From Pseudomonas sp. P8_229 (lineage in GTDB: Bacteria; Pseudomonadota; Gammaproteobacteria; Pseudomonadales; Pseudomonadaceae): a stretch of DNA of 64,000 bases. Every line of letters starts with the position of its first letter. Position 1 is the first letter of the stretch. The stretch covers positions 6,262,501 through 6,326,500 of the forward strand of contig NZ_CP125378.1 in the NCBI RefSeq assembly GCF_034008635.1, written 5' to 3'. The notes under the pieces are model-generated. The model was not told the origin of the DNA. It made no database searches and worked only from the letters and a program-made list of their open reading frames with translations. This document shows, one piece after another, positions 54,031 through 61,779 of the stretch. Position numbers and translations under genes: made by a program.

Positions 54031-55334
54031 GCGCCCTTCTTGGCCTTGTCAGTCACGGCGGTGTCCGGTGCACTGGCGGCGGGCTTGCCCTGCAAGTGCC
54101 CGGTCGGCGTGGTCGGCACGTCATTGCTGTCGTTGACCACTTCCACTTCGCTGCCTTCCTTCAGGCGGTCGGTGCCTTCGAGCACCACGCGGTCGCCCGC
54201 CGCCAGGCCTTCGGTGATCACGGTGTTGTTGCCGTCGCTGGCGCCGATCTTCAACTGGCGAATGGTGACTTTCTTGTCGCCGTCCAATGCGTAAACGAAA
54301 GTGCCGTTGGTGCCGAACTGAATCGCGGCCGACGGTGCCAGCACCACGCCTTTCAGGGTGTCTGCCAGCAGGTGCACATTGACAAACTGATTGGGGAACA
54401 GCGACTGGTCGCGGTTATCATAACGGGCCTTGAATTTCAGGGTGCCGGTGGCGACGTCGATCTGGTTGTCGAGGCTTTGCAGCACGCCGCTGGCCTGGAT
54501 TCTGGTGTCGCCACGGTCCCACGCTTCGGCCGGCAATTTGGCACCGCTGTGGTAGCGCGCGAGCACGGTTTCAAGGCTGTTTTCCGGCAGGGTGAAGACC
54601 ACGCTGATCGGTTGGGTCTGAGTGATGACCGCAAGGAACGTGGTGTCGTTGGCGGCTACCAGGTTGCCGACGTCGAGCTGACGCAGGCCGACGCGACCGG
54701 CAATCGGCGCGCGGATTCTGGTGAATTCAAGATTGAGCTTGGCGTCGTTGACCGCCGCCTGATTGGTCTTGACCGTGCCCAGATACTGGCCGACCAGCGC
54801 TTCGGCGGTGTCCAGGGTCTGCTTGGCGATGCTGTCTTCCTTGTACAGGCCGCGATAACGCTCGACATCGACCTGAGCGTTTTTCAGTTGCGCCTGATTC
54901 TGCAGCAAGGTGCCTTCCGCCTGCAGCAAGGCGTTCTGGTACGGACGCGGATCGATCTCTGCCAGCAGGTCGCCGGCCTTGACCATCTGCCCTTCCTCGA
55001 AATTGATCTTCACCAGTTCGCCCCCCACCCGGCTGCGCACATTGATGGTGTTGAGCGCGGTGACTGTGCCCAGCGCCTTGTAATACAGCGGGAAATCACC
55101 GGTGACCGCCGGGGCTACACGCACCGGAATCGGCCCGGCCGCGCCACCGAAGCCCGGTCGCATCATCCCCGAACGTCCGGCATGGCCGGTCGCAGCCTTG
55201 TCGGCGCCCTCCTTGTGGGCCGAACCGGCGGGCCAGAACTTCCAGCACAGTACGGCGATGACCAACAGGACGAGCAAGCTGATCAGCCAGCGGCGGGAGT
55301 TGCGAGGGGACGATTGCATGGATTGATTGACCAT
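54027..55334 (-). CDS. muxA: RND efflux periplasmic adaptor (MFP), MdtA/MuxA-type
   Basis: Membrane-fusion protein of 435 residues linking the permeases with the outer-membrane channel. An N-terminal anchor ([18 protein letters not shown], about 17-34) and a Gly/Ala-rich linker lead to the barrel-sandwich: [35 protein letters not shown] (lipoyl half), a helical hairpin ([19 protein letters not shown]), then [20 protein letters not shown] and the C-terminal beta-barrel and MP domains. First gene of the operon. The ATG at 55334 has no strong Shine-Dalgarno sequence; ATG 55319 is possible but no better. No repressor gene is adjacent. Confidence 0.92.
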   Translation of the reverse strand: MVNQSMQSSPRNSRRWLISLLVLLVIAVLCWKFWPAGSAHKEGADKAATGHAGRSGMMRPGFGGAAGPIPVRVAPAVTGDFPLYYKALGTVTALNTINVRSRVGGELVKINFEEGQMVKAGDLLAEIDPRPYQNALLQAEGTLLQNQAQLKNAQVDVERYRGLYKEDSIAKQTLDTAEALVGQYLGTVKTNQAAVNDAKLNLEFTRIRAPIAGRVGLRQLDVGNLVAANDTTFLAVITQTQPISVVFTLPENSLETVLARYHSGAKLPAEAWDRGDTRIQASGVLQSLDNQIDVATGTLKFKARYDNRDQSLFPNQFVNVHLLADTLKGVVLAPSAAIQFGTNGTFVYALDGDKKVTIRQLKIGASDGNNTVITEGLAAGDRVVLEGTDRLKEGSEVEVVNDSNDVPTTPTGHLQGKPAASAPDTAVTDKAKKGA

Positions 55335-55464
55335 TGGGCGCGTGGGCTTCTTTTACGGGAGGCTGAACGATAAGCACTGGCAGGGAATTAGCAAAGCAGC
55401 TTTACCGGCAATTTACCTTCAACTTACGTTTCAAGGTGTGAGGCAAAACACTGATACACAAATG

Positions 55465-55492
55465 AAAACGGCCTGGACAGGGCCAGGCCGTT
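55465..55492 (-). terminator. Rho-independent terminator of tpx
   Basis: AACGGCCTGG (55467-55476) pairs with CCAGGCCGTT (55483-55492), 6-nt loop; on the minus strand the stem is followed by TTTT. It lies 17 nt past the tpx stop and before the pump operon promoter. Confidence 0.9.
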
Positions 55493-55509
55493 AACAATTG
55501 TAAAAGCGC

Positions 55510-56010
55510 TTATTTCAGAACGGCGAGTGCTGCTTCGTAGTTCGGCTCTTCAGCGATTTCCTTGACCAGCTCGCTGTGCAGCACGTTGTCGTTTTCATCC
55601 AGAACCACCACGGCACGGGCGGTCAGGCCTTTCAGCGGGCCGTCAGCGATGGCTACGCCGTAGTTCTGGATGAACTCGGCGCCACGCAGGGTCGACAGAT
55701 TCTGCACGTTTTCCAGACCTTCGGCGCCGCAGAAACGGGCCTGGGCAAACGGCAGGTCAGCCGAGATGCACAGCACCACGGTGTTGGCGACGTCGTTGGC
55801 CTGGGCGTTGAACTTGCGTACCGAAGTGGCGCAGGTCGGGGTGTCGACGCTTGGGAAGATGTTCAGCACTTTGCGCTTGCCGGCGAAGCTCGCCAGGGTG
55901 ACGTCGGACAGATTGCCGGCAACCAGAGAAAAGGCTGGTGCCTTGGAACCGGCTTGTGGCAACTGGCCGTTGACTTGAACCGGGTTGCCCTTGAGGGTGA
56001 CTTGAGCCAT
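55510..56010 (-). CDS. tpx: Thiol peroxidase (atypical 2-Cys peroxiredoxin)
   Basis: Reduces hydrogen peroxide and alkyl hydroperoxides with electrons from thioredoxin. It has 166 residues, the normal length. Peroxidatic Cys60 in [14 protein letters not shown] and resolving Cys94 in ARFCGAEG are the diagnostic pair; FSLV...LSDVTLASF and [16 protein letters not shown] complete the fold. ATG 56010 has AAGGA about 9 nt upstream; the longer frame to 56118 is not typical. Monocistronic with its own terminator. Confidence 0.95.
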   Translation of the reverse strand: MAQVTLKGNPVQVNGQLPQAGSKAPAFSLVAGNLSDVTLASFAGKRKVLNIFPSVDTPTCATSVRKFNAQANDVANTVVLCISADLPFAQARFCGAEGLENVQNLSTLRGAEFIQNYGVAIADGPLKGLTARAVVVLDENDNVLHSELVKEIAEEPNYEAALAVLK

Positions 56011-56168
56011 GACTTGAGTCCTTCTAGCGTTTTGGTTGGAAAGCATGCAAGAGGCCGAAGTTAACCACGAAATTGTCCGACGACCTATGCCCAGACTGAA
56101 ATTGTTAGGTGCTCGCACAAAAAATTGTATACAACCCGCAAAAATCCCCCCTCAGGGGATTTGCGTGG

Positions 56169-56612
56169 TCATTTGAGCAATTGCAGCATGTTGCGGTGCC
56201 GCGCCTCGAAGATTCGCCGCATGTACGCGTCCACCAGCAGACGCTCGCTGAACCGCCCGCCAAGCGCTGCATATGTCACCTGATCGGTATAAAGAGTACC
56301 GCCCTCACCCGCGGCCACCCGATGTTCATGACGAAAGGCACGCAGCGGCCCCTTGAGCATCTCATCGACAAAATGGCTGTTACCGACTTCGCGAATCACC
56401 ACCGTCCAGTTTGATGGAATCAGGTTGAACATCCAGTGCCGAAAGCGGAACTGGCGCCCGGCTTCGATCCGTAGATTGTTCAGGTCGACATCGCCCAGCG
56501 GCGTGACGCGCTCCGGGAAGATCTTCGGAAAATTCGTCCCGTCCAGACAAAAGTCGAGCACTTGGGCCGGTGTGCGGGCGGGAATCAACGTTGTGAGTTT
56601 CAGGACTGGCAT
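56169..56612 (-). CDS. SRPBCC (START-like) family protein
   Basis: Protein of 147 residues with the SRPBCC pattern of a small ligand-binding cavity: PVLKLTTLIPARTPAQVLDFCLDGTN at the start, FRFRHWMFNLIPSNWTVVI strands in the middle and the long C-terminal helix VDAYMRRIFEARHRNMLQLL. ATG 56612 is preferred (CGGAG 10 nt upstream; it begins at the domain border). No ligand or partner can be deduced; the gene is divergent from the YciI gene. Confidence 0.78.
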   Translation of the reverse strand: MPVLKLTTLIPARTPAQVLDFCLDGTNFPKIFPERVTPLGDVDLNNLRIEAGRQFRFRHWMFNLIPSNWTVVIREVGNSHFVDEMLKGPLRAFRHEHRVAAGEGGTLYTDQVTYAALGGRFSERLLVDAYMRRIFEARHRNMLQLLK

Positions 56613-56745
56613 GGCCGACACACTCCGTATGCAGGGGATGCTTGTTAAAACGCAGGTCTGCATCTTTTATTTAGAAGCCTGTCGATTTAAGCCCCGCCCG
56701 TTCGACTAAGCAATGAATCCCCACCCAATCCACGGAGCAACCACC

Positions 56746-57171
56746 ATGCGATTCATGATCCTTGTCAAAGCCAGCGCCGACTCCGAAGCCGGCATCATGC
56801 CCAGCGAAAAGCTGATCACCGCCATGGGCAATTTCAACGAAGAACTGGTCAAGGCCGGCATTCTCATCGACGCCGATGGCCTGCACCCCAGCAGCAAAGG
56901 CGCCCGCGTGCGCTTCTCCGGCGAAAAGCGCACCGTCATCGACGGGCCGTTCATCGAAACCAAGGAGCTGGTGGCCGGTTACTGGATCTGGGAAGTGAAG
57001 TCGAAAGAGGAAGCCATCGAGTGGGTCAAACGCTGCCCCAACCCGATGCCGGGCGAGTCCGAAATCGAGATTCGGCAAATATTCTCGGCAGAGGATTTCG
57101 GCGCCGAGTTCACCCCGCAAGCGCGCGAACAAGAAGAGCGCATCCGCGAACAGGCCAAGAAAAACGGCTGA
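56746..57171 (+). CDS. YciI-like (DGPF-domain) protein
   Basis: Small dimeric alpha/beta ferredoxin-like protein of 141 residues. MRFMILVKASADSEAG, then KAGILIDADGLHPSS, VIDGPFIETKELVAGYWIWEVKS (the DGPF/GPF signature) and IEIRQIFSAEDFG. ACGGAGC lies 9-10 nt before ATG 56746. The last 120 bp occur again at 59064-59183, on the other side of the PAAR cassette. The family is often linked to ECF sigma factors; none is near. Function unknown. Confidence 0.88.
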   Translation: MRFMILVKASADSEAGIMPSEKLITAMGNFNEELVKAGILIDADGLHPSSKGARVRFSGEKRTVIDGPFIETKELVAGYWIWEVKSKEEAIEWVKRCPNPMPGESEIEIRQIFSAEDFGAEFTPQAREQEERIREQAKKNG

Positions 57172-57189
57172 ACCAATATCCCCCTGCAG

Positions 57190-57240
57190 GCTGCGATTTT
57201 TTGATATTGATCGACTAAAACAAGATCAAAAGATCGCAGC
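57190..57240. terminator. Hairpin between convergent YciI and immunity genes
   Basis: GCTGCGATTTTTTGATATTG (57190-57209) pairs with CAAGATCAAAAGATCGCAGC (57221-57240) with few mismatches. This GCTGCGATC...GATCGCAGC palindrome is a common Pseudomonas intergenic repeat and has T runs on both strands, so it can end both transcripts. Confidence 0.7.
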
Positions 57241-57257
57241 GACAGCTACTGAATCGG

Positions 57258-57734
57258 TCAGTCGGGCATCGAGCGGATTATGTCCGCCAGATCATCCTTG
57301 GTTATTTCATTGGCTTTGATAGCAGCGGCGATATCTGTTTTGGAAAGAGGGAAACGCTTGAATATTTCTTTCAAAACTTCCGCATCAACATTGGCCAACC
57401 AAAGCGGGTCGATAAAGGAACCACCATACTCAGGTTTCATCGCTACTTCTTCGTGTGCAATCGCACCTTTATGGTTGAGATACACCACATAACGATCATG
57501 CCCTTCAGGGAAACTTTTATCGTGATATAGCGTAGTACCCAAAGGCAGGACATAGTAGTTCTCGTCGCCATCGGGTCCTTCAATCAGCAACGGCTCTTTG
57601 GTTTTGATCATTTTCATATCGTGCCCCTTCGCAATATCGCCAAAAATCAGAAAAGCCAAAAAAATCGCATTTACGGATAAAACTGCCACCAACCATAGGC
57701 CCAGGCGCCTATTTGTAAACGTTTTTCTTATCAT
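57258..57734 (-). CDS. Membrane-anchored hypothetical protein, candidate immunity protein
   Basis: Protein of 158 residues with a single N-terminal membrane anchor (LGLWLVAVLSVNAIFLAFLIFG, about 11-32) preceded by positive charges, so the C-terminal 120 residues should face the periplasm. That domain is mixed alpha/beta (ENYYVLPLGTTLYHD, HDRYVVYLNHKG) and ends in helices. No family was recognised. It overlaps the 3' end of the toxin candidate by 26 bases, downstream in the same direction, exactly where immunity genes of type VI secretion toxins lie. Base composition is AT-richer than the chromosome around it. The immunity role is inference. Confidence 0.65.
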   Translation of the reverse strand: MIRKTFTNRRLGLWLVAVLSVNAIFLAFLIFGDIAKGHDMKMIKTKEPLLIEGPDGDENYYVLPLGTTLYHDKSFPEGHDRYVVYLNHKGAIAHEEVAMKPEYGGSFIDPLWLANVDAEVLKEIFKRFPLSKTDIAAAIKANEITKDDLADIIRSMPD

Positions 57735-58407
57735 AGGGAGCCTCGGTATTTGCTTCGAGCATGGCTTGTAAATCCGCAGGCATGAAGATCCCATCCTTCG
57801 GACTACTTTGCGTACGCGCTGCCTGTCTCTCGATGAAAGAGAGACCTCTCATCTCATTATATTTCGCCGGATTCTGCACAATTGACTTACCCGAAACCTT
57901 TGCCCCGGCTATTGTCACGGTTGTGCAGTTGTTCGTCGTCGGATGATAGTTGGACGGCAAGACATACCGTGCTGAAGTCGCAGTCTTTTTTCTCTGTTCT
58001 TTTTGCTGAGCGATAATGCCATCGAAATGAGCGATCACCGCCTCCGCCTTTGCGTTATCCAAAGAATAAACAAAACCTGTTGTTGTACGCCCCAAACTGT
58101 TCTCACCAGAGATGTAGGCTTTGAAGGAAGTCCAAACGTTCAGCACGCCCTCCCCCTCACTATCGAATGTGCCCCACGTCTTACCATAGCGGCCAAAGTC
58201 ATAGGTGATGTCTTTGCTGCCGACCACCAAGTGTAAAGCCGCGTGTCCGAAAGGATGCTCTTCTTTATCGCGGGTGTAAGGACCACCCACCAGTACTTCC
58301 ATGTAGGCACCGGACACGACTATCTGGTTGGTCTTTGTGGTTTTCCCCGATGCGCCTGTATTTTTTGCTGCCTGTGTTGTGCTGGTAGTTTTAGTAGGCT
58401 GAACCAT
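57709..58407 (-). CDS. Candidate T6SS effector, permuted papain-like hydrolase
   Basis: Protein of 232 residues encoded directly after a PAAR gene (TAATG overlap). The N-terminal 30 residues are a Thr/Lys-rich disordered stretch. The core shows EEHPFGHAALHLVV (His51/55/59), ITYDFGRYGKTWG and, about 100 residues later, TTNNCTTVTIAG (Cys161). His first and an Asn-Cys later is the order of circularly permuted papain-like hydrolases (LRAT, YaeF, DUF4105-like), so a peptidoglycan amidase or lipid-acting enzyme is plausible. No signal peptide: as expected if carried by the PAAR tip. Family assignment is by motif pattern only. Confidence 0.65.
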   Translation of the reverse strand: MVQPTKTTSTTQAAKNTGASGKTTKTNQIVVSGAYMEVLVGGPYTRDKEEHPFGHAALHLVVGSKDITYDFGRYGKTWGTFDSEGEGVLNVWTSFKAYISGENSLGRTTTGFVYSLDNAKAEAVIAHFDGIIAQQKEQRKKTATSARYVLPSNYHPTTNNCTTVTIAGAKVSGKSIVQNPAKYNEMRGLSFIERQAARTQSSPKDGIFMPADLQAMLEANTEAPYDKKNVYK

Positions 58408-58912
58408 TAAAGATGTTCCGCATCTTCAAGCTTCGGAAACTTTATGCTGCAACTCCCCCTGGGAATATTTGCAACATGCACAAAGCCATTTTCGTCAAGG
58501 GCGCCTGTCATCAAGGTTCCATCCGGAAGCGTCAATTCATAAGCCTCGTTGGCCATGGGCTCATCTCTTTCGTTCAGCAACTGAAACTCGACAAAAGTCT
58601 TTTCTTTCAGAAACTGCGAGAAGAAACTGGTGGGGGCGCCACCACCAGACTCGCCGACGAAGGTATCGGGTGAGCCGGCGGTAATCGTCGCTCCGCATGC
58701 CGTTTGCGAGCCAACATGGGCAACGTCTTTCCCCAACCCGAAAACATGGGGAGCGCCCGTCGTTATGGGATTGCTGCCGTGAACCGGGCAGGAATAGATA
58801 TCTCCTACCAAAGCCACAGGGGTTGAATTAACAAAAACAGGACTTGATCCAGTGGTGATATTTCCGCCGTGACTCCCTGGATCTCGAGCCTTGCGACTGG
58901 CTTTCCTGCCAT
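58407..58912 (-). pseudogene. PAAR-domain protein (T6SS spike tip), one-base frameshift near the start
   Basis: ATG 58912 has AAGGAGAG 6-7 nt upstream and gives MAGKPVARLE, but this frame becomes nonsense and stops at 58805. One base back, from about 58883, the frame reads DPGSHGGNITTGSSPVFVN, then VALVGDIYSCPVHGSNPITTG and TACGATITAGSP, a complete PAAR domain. Restoring one G (GGA GAT instead of GA GAT) gives ARLGDPGSHGG, the normal family sequence. A C-terminal extension (about 105-168, FVEFQLLNERDEPMANEAYE) resembles the transthyretin-like adaptor found on PAAR proteins. Upstream, the same frame stays open to about 59053 and may be a remnant of another gene. Confidence 0.78.
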
Positions 58913-59063
58913 CGTTTCTCTCCTTTGAATATCACGATTTGCAGATGTTACCTGATCTTTGATGAGTCCAGAGCGATCAAGCCCCATTCTTGCTGAACGC
59001 CTTGCCTCGTGATTGCGCTGCACTTCCTTGATCAATGCTTTGATTTCTGCCAATCCCTACTCA

Positions 59064-59183
59064 GGCGACTCTGAAATCGAGATTCGGCAGATATTCTCGG
59101 CAGAGGATTTCGGCGCCGAGTTCACCCCGCAAGCGCGCGAACAAGAAGAGCGCATCCGCGAACAGGCCAAGAAAAACGTTTGA
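59064..59183 (+). pseudogene. 3' remnant of a second YciI gene
   Basis: 120 bp identical to 57052-57171 except for five substitutions, without gaps, ending at the stop codon (GDSEIEIRQIFSAEDFG ... AKKNV). The 5' part is gone: homology ends abruptly at 59064, where the PAAR cassette begins. Several differences are silent, which suggests a diverged tandem paralogue rather than a very recent copy. Confidence 0.85.
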
Positions 59184-59212
59184 ATCCGCAAACACTTGCT
59201 GAATTTGAGATC

Positions 59213-59307
59213 GCCATCGCGGGCAAGCCACGCTCCCACAGGTACGTCGCCAGTCACATCATTTGTAGGCGCCCTCAATCCTGTGGGAACGTGGCTTGCC
59301 CGCGATG
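59213..59307. repeat. REPIN, CATCGCGGGCAAGCC class
   Basis: Inverted arms CATCGCGGGCAAGCCACGCT and ACGTGGCTTGCCCGCGATGG, each with CCCACAGG/CCTGTGGGA extension. Core sequence differs from the GCGAGCAGGCTCGC type elsewhere in the window. Confidence 0.9.
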
Positions 59308-59516
59308 GCGCGATCTCTGGTAAAAAACTTAACCATCAAGTACACAATGCAAGTGTGACCCTGTACACAAAACTAAAGAATTAACCCATTCGACTGGCTA
59401 AGTCCCCATAAGCTGCTAGCGTCAATCGGACGTGTCCTACAGGCTTGATAAGAAAGGGATTACGACCAAACGGCCGACAAGTGCCGAACTGTCTATAAGC
59501 CACCAGGGAAGCGGGG
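59308..59516 (+). promoter_or_regulatory. Promoter region of the OMP-DUF1254 operon
   Basis: AT-rich stretch of 209 nt upstream of the first operon gene, with a repeated TACACAA (59341 and 59364 areas). A regulator site is possible; no boxes are assigned. Confidence 0.35.
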
Positions 59517-60304
59517 ATGACGTTCAATCGAGTGGGGAAGACTCTCTTTCTGGCCGGATCGCTGGCCGCTACGTGCGCGCAGGCGGACAACGCCGAAGAC
59601 GCCAATAAAAGCAACAACCCGTTGAACATTGCTCCTGGCGCGAATCTGCAGGACTACTACACCCCCAGGCTCTACGACACCAACGCGCACACCAACGACG
59701 TGTTGCTGCGCGGCGCCCTGCCGCTAGCCCCCAACGACTTCATCGGTGTCCCGCAACTGGTGCGCGCAACATTGCCGATCAGCACCCGCCCCGACCCGCA
59801 CAATGGCTACAGCACCGGCATCGGTGATCTGAATCTGTTCGATATCTTCATCCTGAAAACCGAGGGTGTGCAGCTCGGCATCGGGCCGCTGATTACCGCG
59901 CCGACCGCCGAACAGGACGAACTGGGCACCGGCAAATGGCAGGGTGGCCTGGCCGCAGTGGCCATCGATTCGTCGCCGCGCGGCCTGCTCGGCGCACTGC
60001 TGCAATACCAGAGTTCGTTTGCCGGCGACAGCGACCGCGCCCACGTCGAAAGCGCCACGATGCAGCCGTTCATCATCCATAACCTGGAAAAAGGCTGGTA
60101 CCTGCGCTCCACCGGCACCTGGTCCTTCGACCTGAAAAACAACACCCACTACATCCCCATCGGGCTGGGCCTGGGCAAGGTCTGGAAGTCCGGCAGCAAC
60201 ATCCTCAACGCTTTATCGAGCCGCAGTGGACCGCTGACCGCAAGGGCGACGGCCTGCCGCAGTTCACCCTGTACACAGGCATCAACGTAACGTTCGGAAA
60301 ATAA
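59517..60304 (+). pseudogene. Outer-membrane beta-barrel protein, frameshifted close to its C-terminus
   Basis: Exported protein with signal peptide (MTFNRVGKTLFLAGSLAATCAQA), then NPLNIAPGANLQDYYTPRLYDTNAH and barrel strands (STGIGDLNLFDIFIL, LQYQSSFAGDS, WYLRSTGTWSFDL). Family resemblance: the phenol-degradation MetA-like/transporter barrels. The annotated frame would end at 60290 in Ser/Arg-rich nonsense; from 60212 the next frame reads FIEPQWTADRKGDG and QFTLYTGINVTFGK, ending at 60304 with a proper last strand. One base (probably a C before TTT) is missing near 60211. The length then is about 262 residues. It leads the operon with two DUF1254 genes. Confidence 0.75.
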
Positions 60305-60314
60305 GGATATTGCG

Positions 60315-61766
60315 ATGCACATTGCACTGCGCGCCGCCGGTTTCAGCCTCATGACATTGTTCGCCAGTTGCGGCGTCGGTGCGCAGGACCTGGATACCCG
60401 CATTGGCAAGATCGCCATGGACGGCGAGTTACCGGCCCATGATTCGATTGCCAGGCTGTACGCCGAACTGGATTTCCAGCAGGCCACCCAGAGTTATCTG
60501 TGGGCCTTGCCGCTGGTGTCTTACGCCCAGTGGCAGGAAGAGTTTCGCGACAAGCTGGGTGCGCGCAGCGGCGACCTGATGGTCCTCAACAGCTACGAAG
60601 ACAAGCTCGGCGTGATCACCGCCAACGCCACCACCCCCTACATTCTGGGCTTCGTCGACCTGAGTGAAACCGGGCCACTGGTGATCGAGTTGCCGCCAGG
60701 CCCCACTGCCGGCGGTATCGGCGATTTCTGGCAGCGGGCAATTATCGACATGGGCCAGACCGGTCCCGACAAGGGCCAGGGCGGCAAATATCTGGTGCTG
60801 CCTCCCGGCGCCGAGCCACCAGCGGATGCCGGCCAGTATTACCTGGCCAAATCGGAAACCATGAACGTGCTGGTGGGGTTTCGCGTACTCGATCCGGACC
60901 CGGCCAAAGGCAAGGCGCTGGTCGAGCAGTTCAAGATGTACCCGTACGCCCAACGCAGCGCCCCTGGCAAAACCCGCCTGCTTTCACCGCAAGGCAAACC
61001 GTGGTCCGGCACGCAGCCCCGAGGCATTGCCTATTGGCAGCGCCTGCACCAGATCATCCAGAAAGAACCGGTCAACGAACGTGACCGCTTCTACATGGCG
61101 ATGCTTGCCAGCCTCGGCATCGAGAAGGACAAACCGTTTAATCCCAATACCCAGCAACGCAAGGCATTGGAAGAAGGGGTGCAGGTCGGCGAATTGATCG
61201 CCAAGGCCAACACCTTCGCCAAACGTTTTCCCGACGCCCAGTACTGGCCCGACCGGCATTGGGACAGGGTGCTGAACATCGCCGAGCCGTCGCAACGCGT
61301 GACGTATTACGACCAGTTGTGGGAACGCAGCGCGTGGTTCTACGAGGCGGTCACCAACACCAAAGGCATGATTTCCCGGACGCCCGGGCTGGGCCAGACC
61401 TACCTCGGCGCCTACTCCGACGCCAAAGGTGACTGGCTCGACGGCGGCAAGAGTTATCGCCTGCACGTCGGCGCCAACCCGCCGGCCAAGCAGTTCTGGT
61501 CGATGACCGTGTACGACATCGACAGCCGCTGTCTGATCGACAACCCGCAGCGCAAGGCTGACCTGTCTTCGCGTCAGGACTTGAAGAAAAACGCCGACGG
61601 TTCGGTGGACCTGTACTTCGGCCCTACCGCGCCCAAAGGGTTCGAGAACAACTGGGTGCAAACCCTGCCGGGCAAACACTGGTTCAGTTATTTCCGTCTG
61701 TACGCGCCGACCGAAGCGTATTTCGACAAAAGCTGGAAACTCGACGACATCACGCTCGCGCCATAA
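60315..61766 (+). CDS. DUF1254/DUF1214 domain protein, exported
   Basis: Secreted protein of 483 residues with signal peptide (about 1-23, CGVGA-QD). The N-terminal DUF1254 part has SYLWALPLVSYAQWQEEF and ATTPYILGFVDLSETGPLVIELPPG; the C-terminal DUF1214 part has WSMTVYDIDSRCLIDNPQRK and LYFGPTAPKGFENNWVQTLPGKHWFSYFRLY. These paired domains are widespread, probably periplasmic, and without known biochemistry. The gene starts 10 nt after the corrected end of the upstream barrel gene and is followed after 13 nt by a paralogue. Confidence 0.9.
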   Translation: MHIALRAAGFSLMTLFASCGVGAQDLDTRIGKIAMDGELPAHDSIARLYAELDFQQATQSYLWALPLVSYAQWQEEFRDKLGARSGDLMVLNSYEDKLGVITANATTPYILGFVDLSETGPLVIELPPGPTAGGIGDFWQRAIIDMGQTGPDKGQGGKYLVLPPGAEPPADAGQYYLAKSETMNVLVGFRVLDPDPAKGKALVEQFKMYPYAQRSAPGKTRLLSPQGKPWSGTQPRGIAYWQRLHQIIQKEPVNERDRFYMAMLASLGIEKDKPFNPNTQQRKALEEGVQVGELIAKANTFAKRFPDAQYWPDRHWDRVLNIAEPSQRVTYYDQLWERSAWFYEAVTNTKGMISRTPGLGQTYLGAYSDAKGDWLDGGKSYRLHVGANPPAKQFWSMTVYDIDSRCLIDNPQRKADLSSRQDLKKNADGSVDLYFGPTAPKGFENNWVQTLPGKHWFSYFRLYAPTEAYFDKSWKLDDITLAP

Positions 61767-61779
61767 ACAAGGACGCACC

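Noticed and set aside
50872..54294. Very long plus-strand frame antisense to the muxB-like gene (similar ones at 47928-50789 and 32722-35256)
   Set aside because: Low-complexity Gln/His/Arg-rich translations typical of antisense shadows; the minus-strand genes have full family motifs.
58407..58817. Start of the PAAR protein at the internal ATG 58817
   Set aside because: This would omit the first third of the PAAR domain, whose sequence is present upstream in the same frame back to the frameshift.
58805..59053. 82-codon minus-strand frame as a separate gene
   Set aside because: Its second half is the out-of-frame translation of the PAAR gene; the start of PAAR with a strong ribosome binding site lies inside it. 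The first half may be a remnant and is mentioned with PAAR.
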